From contig JBIOXV010000157.1 in NCBI GenBank assembly GCA_044869805.1, positions 1 to 64,000 on the forward strand: 64,000 nucleotides of DNA. Direction: 5' to 3'. Source of the stretch: CAWDVR01 sp044869805 (GTDB lineage Bacteria > Acidobacteriota > Thermoanaerobaculia > Multivoradales > SZUA-115). Position numbers and translations under genes: made by a program. A model generated the notes under the pieces. That model was given only the letters and a program-made list of their open reading frames with translations, was not told where the DNA came from and did no database searches. Shown here in pieces: positions 51,678 to 59,409 of the stretch; position 1 is the stretch's first letter; each line of letters opens with the position of its first letter.

Positions 51678-52264
51678 GGCTGCATCTCCTCCGCCAACCA
51701 GGCCCTGGCCCGCATCCACAGCCGCTGGGCGGTGCGCAGCGAGAGGCCGAGGGCCGCGGCCGTCTCCTCCTCGCTGTATCCGCCGAATACCCGGCACTCG
51801 ACTACGCGGACCAGCCGGGGGTCGAGCTCGGATAGACGGGAAAGCGCGTCCTCGACCGCCAGCACCTGCTCGATTTCCGCGTCGATCGCCGGCGGGTCAC
51901 CGGGGTGGGGCGGCGCCGCCTGGTCGCCGCCGCGCTTGCTCGCGCCGCGGCGGCGGGCGTAGTCGACCAGGATCTGGCGCATCGCCCGGGCGCTGACCGC
52001 GAAGAAGTGGCCGCGGTCGGCGTAGTGCCCAGCGTGGTCGGCGAGCTTCAGATAGGCCTCGTGGACGAGCGCCGTGGTGTCGAGGGTCTCGCCGGGCCGG
52101 ATGCGGCCGAGCTGGCCGTGGGCGATGCGCCGGAGGTCCGCGTAGAAGTGAGGCATCAGGCGATCGAATGCCTCGCGATCGCCCTCGGCCGCGACGCGCA
52201 GCAGCTCTGCGATCTCGCCCCGATCGAGCGAGCCGGCAGCCGGAGATGGTGGATCGGCGGGCAT
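51674..52264 (-). CDS. ECF sigma factor, TIGR02999-like
   Basis: The 196-residue product is an ECF-type sigma factor of the SigX/TIGR02999 kind common in Acidobacteriota and Planctomycetes. Region 2 shows DREAFDRLMPHFYADLRRIA, LDTTALVHEAYLKLA and RGHFFAVSARAMRQILVDYA. Region 4 shows VVECRVFGGYSEEETAAALG followed by LSLRTAQRLWMRARAWL. Such factors usually pair with a Ser/Thr kinase downstream, but none is present here; instead three secreted propeller genes follow on the same strand. It is divergent from the IPTL-CTERM-like gene. Confidence 0.92.
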   Translation of the reverse strand: MPADPPSPAAGSLDRGEIAELLRVAAEGDREAFDRLMPHFYADLRRIAHGQLGRIRPGETLDTTALVHEAYLKLADHAGHYADRGHFFAVSARAMRQILVDYARRRGASKRGGDQAAPPHPGDPPAIDAEIEQVLAVEDALSRLSELDPRLVRVVECRVFGGYSEEETAAALGLSLRTAQRLWMRARAWLAEEMQP

Positions 52265-52503
52265 CTGGGCTCCTCCGAACGCGAGCTGAGGCCTCTCGCG
52301 ACGCGCATGCTACCCGCGAGCGGCCCCCGGCGCTCGCGCCGCGGAGCTCTCTCGGAGCGATTCGTGCAGCGCCTCGCGGAGCTCATGAGCGCCTTTTCGA
52401 TCGCGTCCGAGAGCGCGCCTGCCTTGTTGGGGGTGTACCTTCCTGCTACAGTCCAGCCCGAATCGTGCTCGGCGTTGCGACGAAGCCCGGAGGAGGGGCG
52501 CTC

Positions 52504-54009
52504 ATGGTGCGGCGTGGCCGTCTCGTGGTTACCGCCACCCTGCTGGCCGCCGTGGTGGCGCTCTCGGCCGCCGCGGTCGACGACCCCGCCACCCACCGCC
52601 GGCGCAACCGGCCGGTCAACGAGTGGCAGATCAAGGACCCGGTCAACCCCGACATCCCGCCGGCGCGCGCCGCGCTCGACACCGCGAGCTATGACGGCAC
52701 CAACGCCGGCGGCCCGACCTGGGACCGCCCGATCGGCTGCGGGCCGGCGATCTCCGGCCTCGGCCCGGTGCGCTACCACGTGGAGCTGATCACCGTCGAC
52801 ACCTCCGGCGCCTACGACATCGGGAGCGTCCAGGACCACGACGGCTACCTCCATCTCTACGCCGAGGCCTTCGAGCCCGGCCCGCCTCACCAGACCACGC
52901 ACTGCATCGCCGGCAACGACGACAGCCCTGACGGCATCGGCACCTCGGAGCTCCGCGGCGTTCCACTCACCGCCGGCAGCGCCTACTTCCTGGTCACCAG
53001 CGGCTTCTCGGCCGACCAGGACGGCAGCTTCACCAACACGCTGAGCGGGCCCGGCATTATCACCATCGGCGATCGCGGCCCCGACCTCGCGGTCACGGTC
53101 ACCGCCAACGCCGCCAGCGCCGCCGCCGGCGATACCTTCCTGTACTCGATCGAGGTGACCAACGAGGGCCCCGGCGAAGCCGCGACTGTCGAGGTGGCGG
53201 CGACCTTGAGCTCGAACCTGACGCTCGACGGTTCGAGCTGCGGGCCCTTGCCGTGGACCATCCGCCAGCTCGGCGAGGGCAGCTCGGTCACCTGCACTGT
53301 GGCGGTGACCCTCCATGACTGCGGCCCGGCCTCGCTGACCGCCGACGCGGGCAGCACCGATCCCGACGACCCGGCGGACAACCGCGCCACGGCGACCATC
53401 AACCCCAACGCCGTGGCCGACCCGGGCTTCGAGGCGGGCACTCCCAGCACCGCCTCCCAGGAGGCGTCGACGCACTTCCGCACGCCGCTGTGCACCGAGG
53501 AGGTCTGCGGCACGGGCACCGGCAGCGGCCCCGCTTCGGGACACTGGTGGGCGTGGTTCGGCGGCACTCCGGAACGCGAGGAGGGCTCGCTGGCGCAGTC
53601 GGTCACCATCCCCGCGGGCGACCAGGCGTTCTTGCAGTTCGAGCTCGAGACCTTGGTGTGCAGCGGCAGCGCCGCGGACTTCTTCGAGGTCACGGTCGAC
53701 GGCAACCGCGAGTTCTACGTCGACGCCACCGACGCGAGCTGCGGGGTGCGCGGCTACCGCTCGCACACCATCAACCTCACCCCGTACGCCGACGGCGCGG
53801 CGCACACCCTCAGGCTCCACGCGCTGACCGAGAGCGGCCGGACCACGAACTTCTTCGTCGACGACGTTGCGCTGTTCGCCTGCCGGGGCGTGATCGCACC
53901 GCAGGCGCCGGCGATCCCGACGCTCGACGCCCTGGGCCTGGCCTTGCTGGCCCTCGCGCTCGCCGGCGGCGCGCTCGCCCTGCTGCACCGCCGGCGCTCG
54001 GCCGGGTGA
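52504..54009 (+). CDS. Secreted DUF11-type protein with IPTL-CTERM-like sorting tail
   Basis: The ATG follows GGAGGAGGGG. The 501-residue product has a signal peptide (VVTATLLAAVVALSAAAV). An N-terminal beta domain (YHVELITVDTSGAYDIGSVQ) precedes a DUF11-like repeat (PDLAVTVTANAASAAAGDTF, then YSIEVTNEGPGEAATVEV). A jelly-roll-like region (HWWAWFGGTPEREEGSLAQS) follows. The C-terminus IPTLDALGLALLALALAGG followed by HRRR is an IPTL-CTERM-like sorting signal, probably for a rhombosortase- or exosortase-type enzyme. No such enzyme is in the window. Confidence 0.82.
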   Translation: MVRRGRLVVTATLLAAVVALSAAAVDDPATHRRRNRPVNEWQIKDPVNPDIPPARAALDTASYDGTNAGGPTWDRPIGCGPAISGLGPVRYHVELITVDTSGAYDIGSVQDHDGYLHLYAEAFEPGPPHQTTHCIAGNDDSPDGIGTSELRGVPLTAGSAYFLVTSGFSADQDGSFTNTLSGPGIITIGDRGPDLAVTVTANAASAAAGDTFLYSIEVTNEGPGEAATVEVAATLSSNLTLDGSSCGPLPWTIRQLGEGSSVTCTVAVTLHDCGPASLTADAGSTDPDDPADNRATATINPNAVADPGFEAGTPSTASQEASTHFRTPLCTEEVCGTGTGSGPASGHWWAWFGGTPEREEGSLAQSVTIPAGDQAFLQFELETLVCSGSAADFFEVTVDGNREFYVDATDASCGVRGYRSHTINLTPYADGAAHTLRLHALTESGRTTNFFVDDVALFACRGVIAPQAPAIPTLDALGLALLALALAGGALALLHRRRSAG

Positions 54010-54056
54010 CGCGGTGGGCGGGCTCGCGAGGCACCACGGGCAGGCACAAGGCCTTG

Positions 54057-54197
54057 CCCCTACACTGGTAGGGGGTCACCCCGCCATCCGTCCGAACACG
54101 TCGACGGAGTCAGGTCTGCCCCTACACCTGTAGGGGCGACGTCGCCGTAGACCCACCCGCTTCCCGGGCACAGGGCCTGCCCCTCTATCTGTAGGGG
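54057..54197. repeat. Three CCCCTA/TAGGGG near-palindromic repeats
   Basis: Units of 18 bases lie at 54057-54074, 54119-54136 and 54180-54197, about 61 bases apart, each of the form CCCCTACACCTGTAGGGG. Flanks are also partly repeated (CAGGGCCTGCC, GGGGCGAC). They fill the gap between the convergent IPTL-CTERM-like and adenosine deaminase genes and may act as bidirectional terminators or REP-like elements. Confidence 0.75.
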
Positions 54198-54221
54198 CGA
54201 CCCTCGTGGTCGCCCGGGAGA

Positions 54222-55235
54222 TTACGCTCGGAGCGGGCTCACGGGCTCGGCCAGCGCCAGCAGCTTCCGCCTCTCGTCCTCGCTGAGGAACGCGGTGGCG
54301 AGGGCGTTCTCCTGCAAGCGGCGCAGGTCCTCCTCGCTCAAGCCCAGCTCTTCCTGCGCCACGCGGTACTCGTGCGCCAGGTCGATGCCGGAGATCGAGG
54401 GGTCATCGGTCGACAGCGACACCAGCAGGCCGCGGGCGAGGAAGGCGGGCAGGGGGTGCTCCTGGTAGCTCGCCACCGTGCTGGTTTGTACGTTGCTCGT
54501 GGGGCAGGACTCGATGGCGATGCGGCGTTCGGCCAAGAGGTCGAGGACCGCGGGGTCTTCGATCGCCCGCACGCCGTGGCCGATGCGCTCGGCGCCGAGC
54601 CCGAGCACCGCCTGGCGTACGCTGCCCGCCCCGGCGGCCTCGCCGGCGTGGGCCACGCGGCGCAGACCGGCCTCCCCGGCGCGGGCGAAGTGCTCGACGA
54701 AGAGCTCACCCGGGAAGTTGCCCTCGTCTCCCGCCAGGTCCAGCGCCACCACGCCGCGGTCGCGGCAGCGGATCGCGGCCTCGAGCTCGATCTCGGCGGT
54801 CTCGGCGCCGAAGGTGCGCGACAGGATGACGATCAGCTTGGCGATGACCGGGAGGTCGCGGGCCTCGTCCACGGCGTCGCAGATCGCCTCGGTGACGCTC
54901 AGCGGGTCGAGGCCGTGGCCCTGGGCCATGAAGTAAGGCGAGAATCGCAGCTCGATGGCGTCGATGCCCTCGGCCACGGCGTCCTCGAGATTCTCTCGCG
55001 CGATGCGCCGCACGGCGTCGTAGTCGACGAGGATGCGCTGCAGCAGGTCGAACTTGGCGAGGAAGCCCAGCAGATCGGGCGCGACGGTCATCACCTGCAC
55101 GTGCGGCCGCAGGGCCTCGGGCTCCCAGGCCGGCAGCTCGAGACGGTGCCGGCGCGCGAGGTCGAGGACCGTCGCGAGCCGCACGTTGCCGTCGAGGTGG
55201 CGGTGCAGCTCCACCAAGGGGTAGCCGTTGCGCAT
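54222..55235 (-). CDS. add: Adenosine deaminase
   Basis: The 337-residue product is an amidohydrolase-family zinc enzyme that converts adenosine to inosine. ELHRHLDGNVR holds the first zinc histidines, HAGEAAG the third, RIGHGVRAI and CPTSNVQT the active-site strands, and LSTDDPSISG the catalytic Asp pair. Its length fits bacterial enzymes (about 330-340). It follows imuB on the same strand by 33 bases, so a transcript from the imu promoter may include it. Confidence 0.94.
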   Translation of the reverse strand: MRNGYPLVELHRHLDGNVRLATVLDLARRHRLELPAWEPEALRPHVQVMTVAPDLLGFLAKFDLLQRILVDYDAVRRIARENLEDAVAEGIDAIELRFSPYFMAQGHGLDPLSVTEAICDAVDEARDLPVIAKLIVILSRTFGAETAEIELEAAIRCRDRGVVALDLAGDEGNFPGELFVEHFARAGEAGLRRVAHAGEAAGAGSVRQAVLGLGAERIGHGVRAIEDPAVLDLLAERRIAIESCPTSNVQTSTVASYQEHPLPAFLARGLLVSLSTDDPSISGIDLAHEYRVAQEELGLSEEDLRRLQENALATAFLSEDERRKLLALAEPVSPLRA

Positions 55236-55268
55236 TGGGCGCGGAGTGTATCGCGGCGCGGGCTCTGC

Positions 55269-56996
55269 TCAGTCGTACATCCCGTCCGCGAACCACTCTC
55301 CGGTCGCGCGGTCACGGAAGATGCGGTACACGCCGCCGCCGGCCAGCTCCACGTCCCAGTAGTCGCGCTGCATCGGGCGCTCCGACCACCACTCCTCCTC
55401 GATCCCCCAGGGGCCCGAGGCCACCCGCACCCGCCCGCGGATGCGAGGGAGCTTGGGAGACCGCAACGGGAAGCCAGGACGCTCAGAACCAGGACGTCCA
55501 GAAACGGAGCGCGCAGAACCGGGGTGCTCGGGGCCGGGGTCGGAGCCCGCATCGCCGGCCACCCGACGGGACTCGATCGAAAGCAGCCGGATGCCGGCGA
55601 GCTCGGGCGGTGGGCCGCTGCCGTAGGGCGTCACCGGCTCGGCCACCATTCCCTCGGCCGCGAAGCGGCCGTTGGCGGCATCGAGGTGGGTTCCGTCGGT
55701 CGAGACCGTGGTCAGCACCTCGATCGGCACCGGCGGCCGCAGCACGCGCACGGCGAGCAGGCCCTGGCCGCGGCGCGGCTCGCGCTCGACGCGCGGTGGC
55801 GGGGGCGGCGTGTACTCGACCAGCGCGAAGCGCTCGGGGCGGTGGCCGTCGGCCACCGCCGGCGAGCCGGAGCGGCCCGGGCCGAGCAGGGCGAAGAGCC
55901 GGGCCAGGGTGGTGGCGAGCTGGTCGGGGGACAGGGCCTCGGGGCCGAAGAGGGAGAGCTGCGCCTCGCGCGGCCGGTCGGGGTGGGCGGTGAAGCGGAA
56001 GGCCACCACCGGCGCGCCGGGCGGGCGGGCCTCGAGCTCCAGCCGCGCCAGGGTGAGCAGGGTCCTGGCGTCGCGGGTGGGAGCGGGCAGGTCGAGGGTG
56101 CGCTCGTAGAGCCCGTCGGGCTCGAGCTTCAAGGCGATCTCCAGGCGCTTGGCGGCGAGCCCCTGCGCGGCGAGGCGCTGGCACAGGCGGTCGAGGGCGG
56201 CGCGGCCGACGAAGAGGAAGGGCTCGAGGGCGACCAGGGCCCAGTCGAGGCTCATGCCCTCGCGGAAGCAGGGGGGCAGGAGGCGGGGCATCAAGGGCTG
56301 GGGATCGAGGCCGCGCGCCGTGGCGTGCAGCTCCTGACCGGCCTTGCCCAGGCGGCTCGCCACCTCCGACGCCGGCAGCTTGGCGAGGTCGCCGATCGAG
56401 CGGATGCCCCAGCGCTCGAGGGTGGCGGCGACGCCGAGCTCCGGCGCCAGGCGCTCGAGCGGCAAGGGGGCGAGGAAGGCGGCTTCCTCGCCCAGGGGGA
56501 CGACGGTCGGCGAGCGGGGCAGGTCGGCCGCCACGCGTGAAGCGAGCTTGGCCGCCGCGACGCCGACCCGCACTGGCAGGTCGGCCTTCTCCGCGGCGTC
56601 GATCAGCGCGCGGCCGATCTGGTGCTCGAAGTGCTCGCCGGGGAAGTGGCGCTCGAGGCCTTCGAGGTCGAGGTAGACCACGCCCTCGCCCGCATCCTCG
56701 ACGCGGGGGGAGAGGGTCTCGGCGGCCTCCACCAGGGCCTCTTGGGCGGAGCGCTCACAGTCCGGGTCGCGCGAGCGCGCCACCAGCTTGGGCAGCAGGG
56801 CCCGGGCCTGGGGCAGGGTGAGGCCCGCCTTGAGGCCGGCCCGTCGCGCCGAGCGGGTGGCGGCCACCAGGCGGGCGGCGTTGCCGTTGCCGGCGAAGAT
56901 GGCCAGGGCCTCACGGGTGAGCTCGGGCTCGCTGCGCAGGCGGGCAGCGAGAGGGAAGAGGGGGACGACGAGGCAAGCGAGGCGGGCGGGCGGCAT
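55269..56996 (-). CDS. imuB: ImuB-like Y-family mutasome protein
   Basis: The 575-residue product is a Y-family polymerase relative that lacks the usual catalytic acids: the N-terminus reads CLVVPLFPLAARLR where active polymerases have a DxDxFFA-type motif. Other conserved blocks are ARRAGLKAGLTLPQARAL, VVYLDLEGLERHFPGEHF, RVGVAAAKLASRVAA and RWGIRSIGDLAKLPASEVAS. ImuB normally bridges ImuA, the DnaE2 polymerase and the clamp during damage-induced mutagenesis. An in-frame run of degenerate 5-residue units (GRPGS, ERPGF) sits near residue 490-515. No dnaE2 is adjacent. Confidence 0.88.
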   Translation of the reverse strand: MPPARLACLVVPLFPLAARLRSEPELTREALAIFAGNGNAARLVAATRSARRAGLKAGLTLPQARALLPKLVARSRDPDCERSAQEALVEAAETLSPRVEDAGEGVVYLDLEGLERHFPGEHFEHQIGRALIDAAEKADLPVRVGVAAAKLASRVAADLPRSPTVVPLGEEAAFLAPLPLERLAPELGVAATLERWGIRSIGDLAKLPASEVASRLGKAGQELHATARGLDPQPLMPRLLPPCFREGMSLDWALVALEPFLFVGRAALDRLCQRLAAQGLAAKRLEIALKLEPDGLYERTLDLPAPTRDARTLLTLARLELEARPPGAPVVAFRFTAHPDRPREAQLSLFGPEALSPDQLATTLARLFALLGPGRSGSPAVADGHRPERFALVEYTPPPPPRVEREPRRGQGLLAVRVLRPPVPIEVLTTVSTDGTHLDAANGRFAAEGMVAEPVTPYGSGPPPELAGIRLLSIESRRVAGDAGSDPGPEHPGSARSVSGRPGSERPGFPLRSPKLPRIRGRVRVASGPWGIEEEWWSERPMQRDYWDVELAGGGVYRIFRDRATGEWFADGMYD

Positions 56997-57019
56997 GGCT
57001 CAAGCTCTCGACCCTCCCC

Positions 57020-58000
57020 TCACCGTCCTCCTCCCACCGCCACGAGCGGCAGCGGCTCGGCCTCCGGCGGTCGGGCGGCGGCGGGCGGCGCCAGCGCGGC
57101 CGCGGGGTCGAGGAAGGGGATGGCGCGCCAGGGCAGGCGGGCGTGGTCACCGGGCGCCTGGCCGCGCTGCTTGGTCACGGCGAGGTGCGAGGCCACGCCG
57201 GCCAGCAGGCGCGGCGCAGCGCCGTCCCCCAGCCAGGCGACGCGGGCGCTCTCGACGGCGAGCACCGCGGCGGCGGCCGTGCCGCTCACCCGGTAGGGGG
57301 CGGAGACCAGCAGCGCCGCCTCGTGATCGCGGGCGGCGCGCGCCAGCCGCAGCCAGCAGCCCTCGTCGGCGTGGCCGCAGAGCGGTGGCAGGCCGAGGTC
57401 GAGCACCACCAGGGGAAAGCCGCCGGCGAGCACGGTCTCGGCGGCGGACAGGGCCTCCTTGAGGCGTCGTGGCCGCAGCCACAGCAGCCGCGCGAGGTCC
57501 ACGCCCGTCAGGGTGGCGGCCTGAGGATCGAGGCCGTCGCCCAGGTCGACGAAGGCCACGGCCCGGCCGGTGCCGGTCACCGCGGCGAGCACCGTGAGCA
57601 GCAGGGAGAAGCGCCCCGAGCTGCGCCGGCCGACGAGCTCGACGAGCGAGCGCCGGGCGAGGCCGCCGCCCAGCAGGCGGTCAAAGGCCGGCTCGGCGGT
57701 GGGGAGCAGGGGCTCGCCGCGCGAACTTCGGCGGCGCAGGGCAAGCTCCCGCGCGCTCTCGACCCGCGAGCGCAGGGGGTGCGGTAAAGTCTGGCGAAGA
57801 ACCTCGAGCGCCGGCCGGGGGGGGCCCAGGGCAGGGGTGTTAGTGGTCCCCCCGGCCGGCCGCTCAAGATGAAACCTGGTACTGCCTGAACTGTCGACGC
57901 CCGGCCCCCCAGCCTGGGGTTTGTCCGCGCCTGGCTGGGAGACCGGGTCGTTGTTTCTTTTGCTTCCCGTGAGCACCGCGTTCGCTGTAGCCGATTTCAT
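57020..58000 (-). CDS. imuA: ImuA-like RecA-fold mutasome protein
   Basis: The 326-residue product is a diverged RecA-like protein. An N-terminal linker of about 60 residues with low complexity (PGADKPQAGGPGVDSSG) precedes ALRRRSSRGEPLLPT, FDRLLGGGLARRSLVELVG and a degenerate P-loop GRRSSGRFSLLL. VVLDLGLPPL resembles the Walker B strand, and RLPWRAIPFLDP is near the end. ImuA proteins support translesion synthesis together with ImuB. The imuB start is 23 bases downstream. A promoter and repeated 10-base boxes lie directly upstream. Confidence 0.85.
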   Translation of the reverse strand: MKSATANAVLTGSKRNNDPVSQPGADKPQAGGPGVDSSGSTRFHLERPAGGTTNTPALGPPRPALEVLRQTLPHPLRSRVESARELALRRRSSRGEPLLPTAEPAFDRLLGGGLARRSLVELVGRRSSGRFSLLLTVLAAVTGTGRAVAFVDLGDGLDPQAATLTGVDLARLLWLRPRRLKEALSAAETVLAGGFPLVVLDLGLPPLCGHADEGCWLRLARAARDHEAALLVSAPYRVSGTAAAAVLAVESARVAWLGDGAAPRLLAGVASHLAVTKQRGQAPGDHARLPWRAIPFLDPAAALAPPAAARPPEAEPLPLVAVGGGR

Positions 58001-58039
58001 GTCGATCCGGAGGTCGTGTGCTCTTTCCGCCTGGGACAG

Positions 58040-58087
58040 AGAGTAGACGTAAAGAAGGCGTAAGTCAAGAGGAATCTAGGCGTAAGT
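58040..58087 (-). promoter_or_regulatory. imuA promoter and candidate operator with 10-base direct repeats
   Basis: On the minus strand TTGACT (58063-58068), a 17-base spacer and TACTCT (58040-58045) form a promoter 33 or so bases before the imuA ATG. On the plus strand AGGCGTAAGT occurs exactly at 58056-58065 and 58078-58087, and AGACGTAAAG at 58045-58054. The starts are 11 and 22 bases apart, one and two helical turns. The sites cover the promoter, as expected for a repressor. Confidence 0.55.
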
Positions 58088-58096
58088 TTAGTCCTC

Positions 58097-58121
58097 CAGA
58101 CGGAAGCCTCGGTTCCGTCTG
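58097..58121. promoter_or_regulatory. Perfect hairpin upstream of lhgO
   Basis: Nine-base arms CAGACGGAA and TTCCGTCTG flank a 7-base loop (GCCTCGG) between the imuA operator and the lhgO GTG. No gene ends here, so it is more likely an operator or leader hairpin than a terminator. Confidence 0.4.
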
Positions 58122-58139
58122 CAGGCATGGCGGGCGGCG

Positions 58140-59342
58140 GTGAGGGCGCGCTGCGACGTGGCGGTGATCGGCGGCGGCGCGGTCGGGGCGGCCACCGCCA
58201 TGGCGCTCGCCGAAGGCGGCCGCCTGTCGCTGGTGCTGCTCGAGGCCGAGCCAGCCCTCGCCGCTCACCAGAGCAGCCACAACAGCGGCGTCATCCACTC
58301 CGGGCTCTACTACAAGCCGGGCTCGCTCAAGGCCGAGACCGCGACCGCTGGCCGCCAGGCCCTCTACCGTTTCTGTGAGCAGGAGGGACTGCCGCATCGC
58401 CGCTCGGGCAAGCTGGTAGTGGCGACCGAAGAGCGCGAGCTGCCGGCGCTTGCCGAGCTGGAGCGTCGAGGCCGGGCCAACGGCCTCGCGGACCTGAAGC
58501 GGCTCTCGCCGGCCGAGATGCGCGACATCGAGCCCGAGGTCGCCGGCCTCGCCGGCCTGTGGGTGGGCGAAACCGGCATCGTGGACTTCGCCGAGGTGAC
58601 CCGCGCCTACGCTCGCCGCGTGGAAGCGGCGGGCGGCGAGGTTCACACCCGCGCGCGCCTGCTCCGCGTCCACCCGCGGGCAGACGGCCTCACCCTGGAA
58701 ACCGCGGCCGGAGAGCTCACGTGCGGCTTCCTGATCAACTGCGCCGGCCTCGCCGGCGACCGCGTGGCGCGTCTCTGCGGCGTCGATCCCGGCCTTTCGA
58801 TCGTCCCTTTCCGTGGCGACTACTACGAGCTTCGGCCCGAGCGGCGCTCGCTGGTGCGCGGCCTGATCTACCCGGTGCCCGACCCGTCGCTGCCGTTCCT
58901 GGGGGTCCACCTGACGCGCACCATCCACGGCCAGGTCGAGGCCGGCCCCAACGCCGTCCTCGCCCTGGCCCGCGAACGCTACAAGAAGCTCGCCTTCGTG
59001 CCCCGCGACGCCTGGGCCGCTCTCTCGTACCCCGGCACCTGGAGATTGCTTCGCCGCTACTGGCGCACCGGCCTCGCGGAGGTTCGGCGCTCGCTCTCGC
59101 GGACCGCGTTTGCCGCGGCCCTGGCGCGGCTGGTGCCGGCCATCCGCCGCGACGACCTGGTGCCGGCGGGCTGCGGCATTCGCGCCCAGGCCGTGGACCG
59201 CGACGGGAAGCTCGTCGAGGACTTCCGCCTGGTCCCAGGCCCGCGCAGCCTGCACGTGCTCAACACGCCGTCCCCAGCCGCTACCGCCTCGATCGCGATC
59301 GGGCGGGTGGTGGCGGAGCGGGTGCGGGAGGCGATGGGTTAG
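58140..59342 (+). CDS. lhgO: L-2-hydroxyglutarate oxidase
   Basis: A GTG start gives 400 residues, standard for LhgO. The FAD-binding motif VIGGGAVGAATAMALAE is at residues 8-24. HQSSHNSGVIHSGLYYKPGS and KLVVATEERELPAL are family blocks. GLWVGETGIVDFAEV and PFRGDYYEL belong to the substrate domain, and NTPSPAATASIAIG closes the FAD site. The enzyme oxidises L-2-hydroxyglutarate to 2-oxoglutarate and passes electrons to the respiratory chain or oxygen. It is divergent from imuA and convergent with the PPC-like gene. Confidence 0.92.
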   Translation: MRARCDVAVIGGGAVGAATAMALAEGGRLSLVLLEAEPALAAHQSSHNSGVIHSGLYYKPGSLKAETATAGRQALYRFCEQEGLPHRRSGKLVVATEERELPALAELERRGRANGLADLKRLSPAEMRDIEPEVAGLAGLWVGETGIVDFAEVTRAYARRVEAAGGEVHTRARLLRVHPRADGLTLETAAGELTCGFLINCAGLAGDRVARLCGVDPGLSIVPFRGDYYELRPERRSLVRGLIYPVPDPSLPFLGVHLTRTIHGQVEAGPNAVLALARERYKKLAFVPRDAWAALSYPGTWRLLRRYWRTGLAEVRRSLSRTAFAAALARLVPAIRRDDLVPAGCGIRAQAVDRDGKLVEDFRLVPGPRSLHVLNTPSPAATASIAIGRVVAERVREAMG

Positions 59343-59364
59343 GGGGGCGGCACTGCGTGCAGAC

Positions 59365-59389
59365 GGCCGGGAGGCTCTGCCTCCCGGCC
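59365..59389. terminator. Perfect 11-base-pair hairpin between convergent genes
   Basis: GGCCGGGAGGC and GCCTCCCGGCC flank a TCT loop, 23 bases past the lhgO stop and 21 bases before the end of the convergent gene. It is a strong bidirectional terminator candidate. Confidence 0.65.
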
Positions 59390-59409
59390 AGGGTACTCGA
59401 AGGGTGGCG

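Noticed and set aside
54057..54197. CRISPR array
   Set aside because: Only three 18-base units, palindromic and diverged, with related rather than unique intervening sequence and no cas genes.
57020..58000. recA
   Set aside because: The P-loop is degenerate and the ATPase core diverged; the gene is followed by imuB, so ImuA is the better call.
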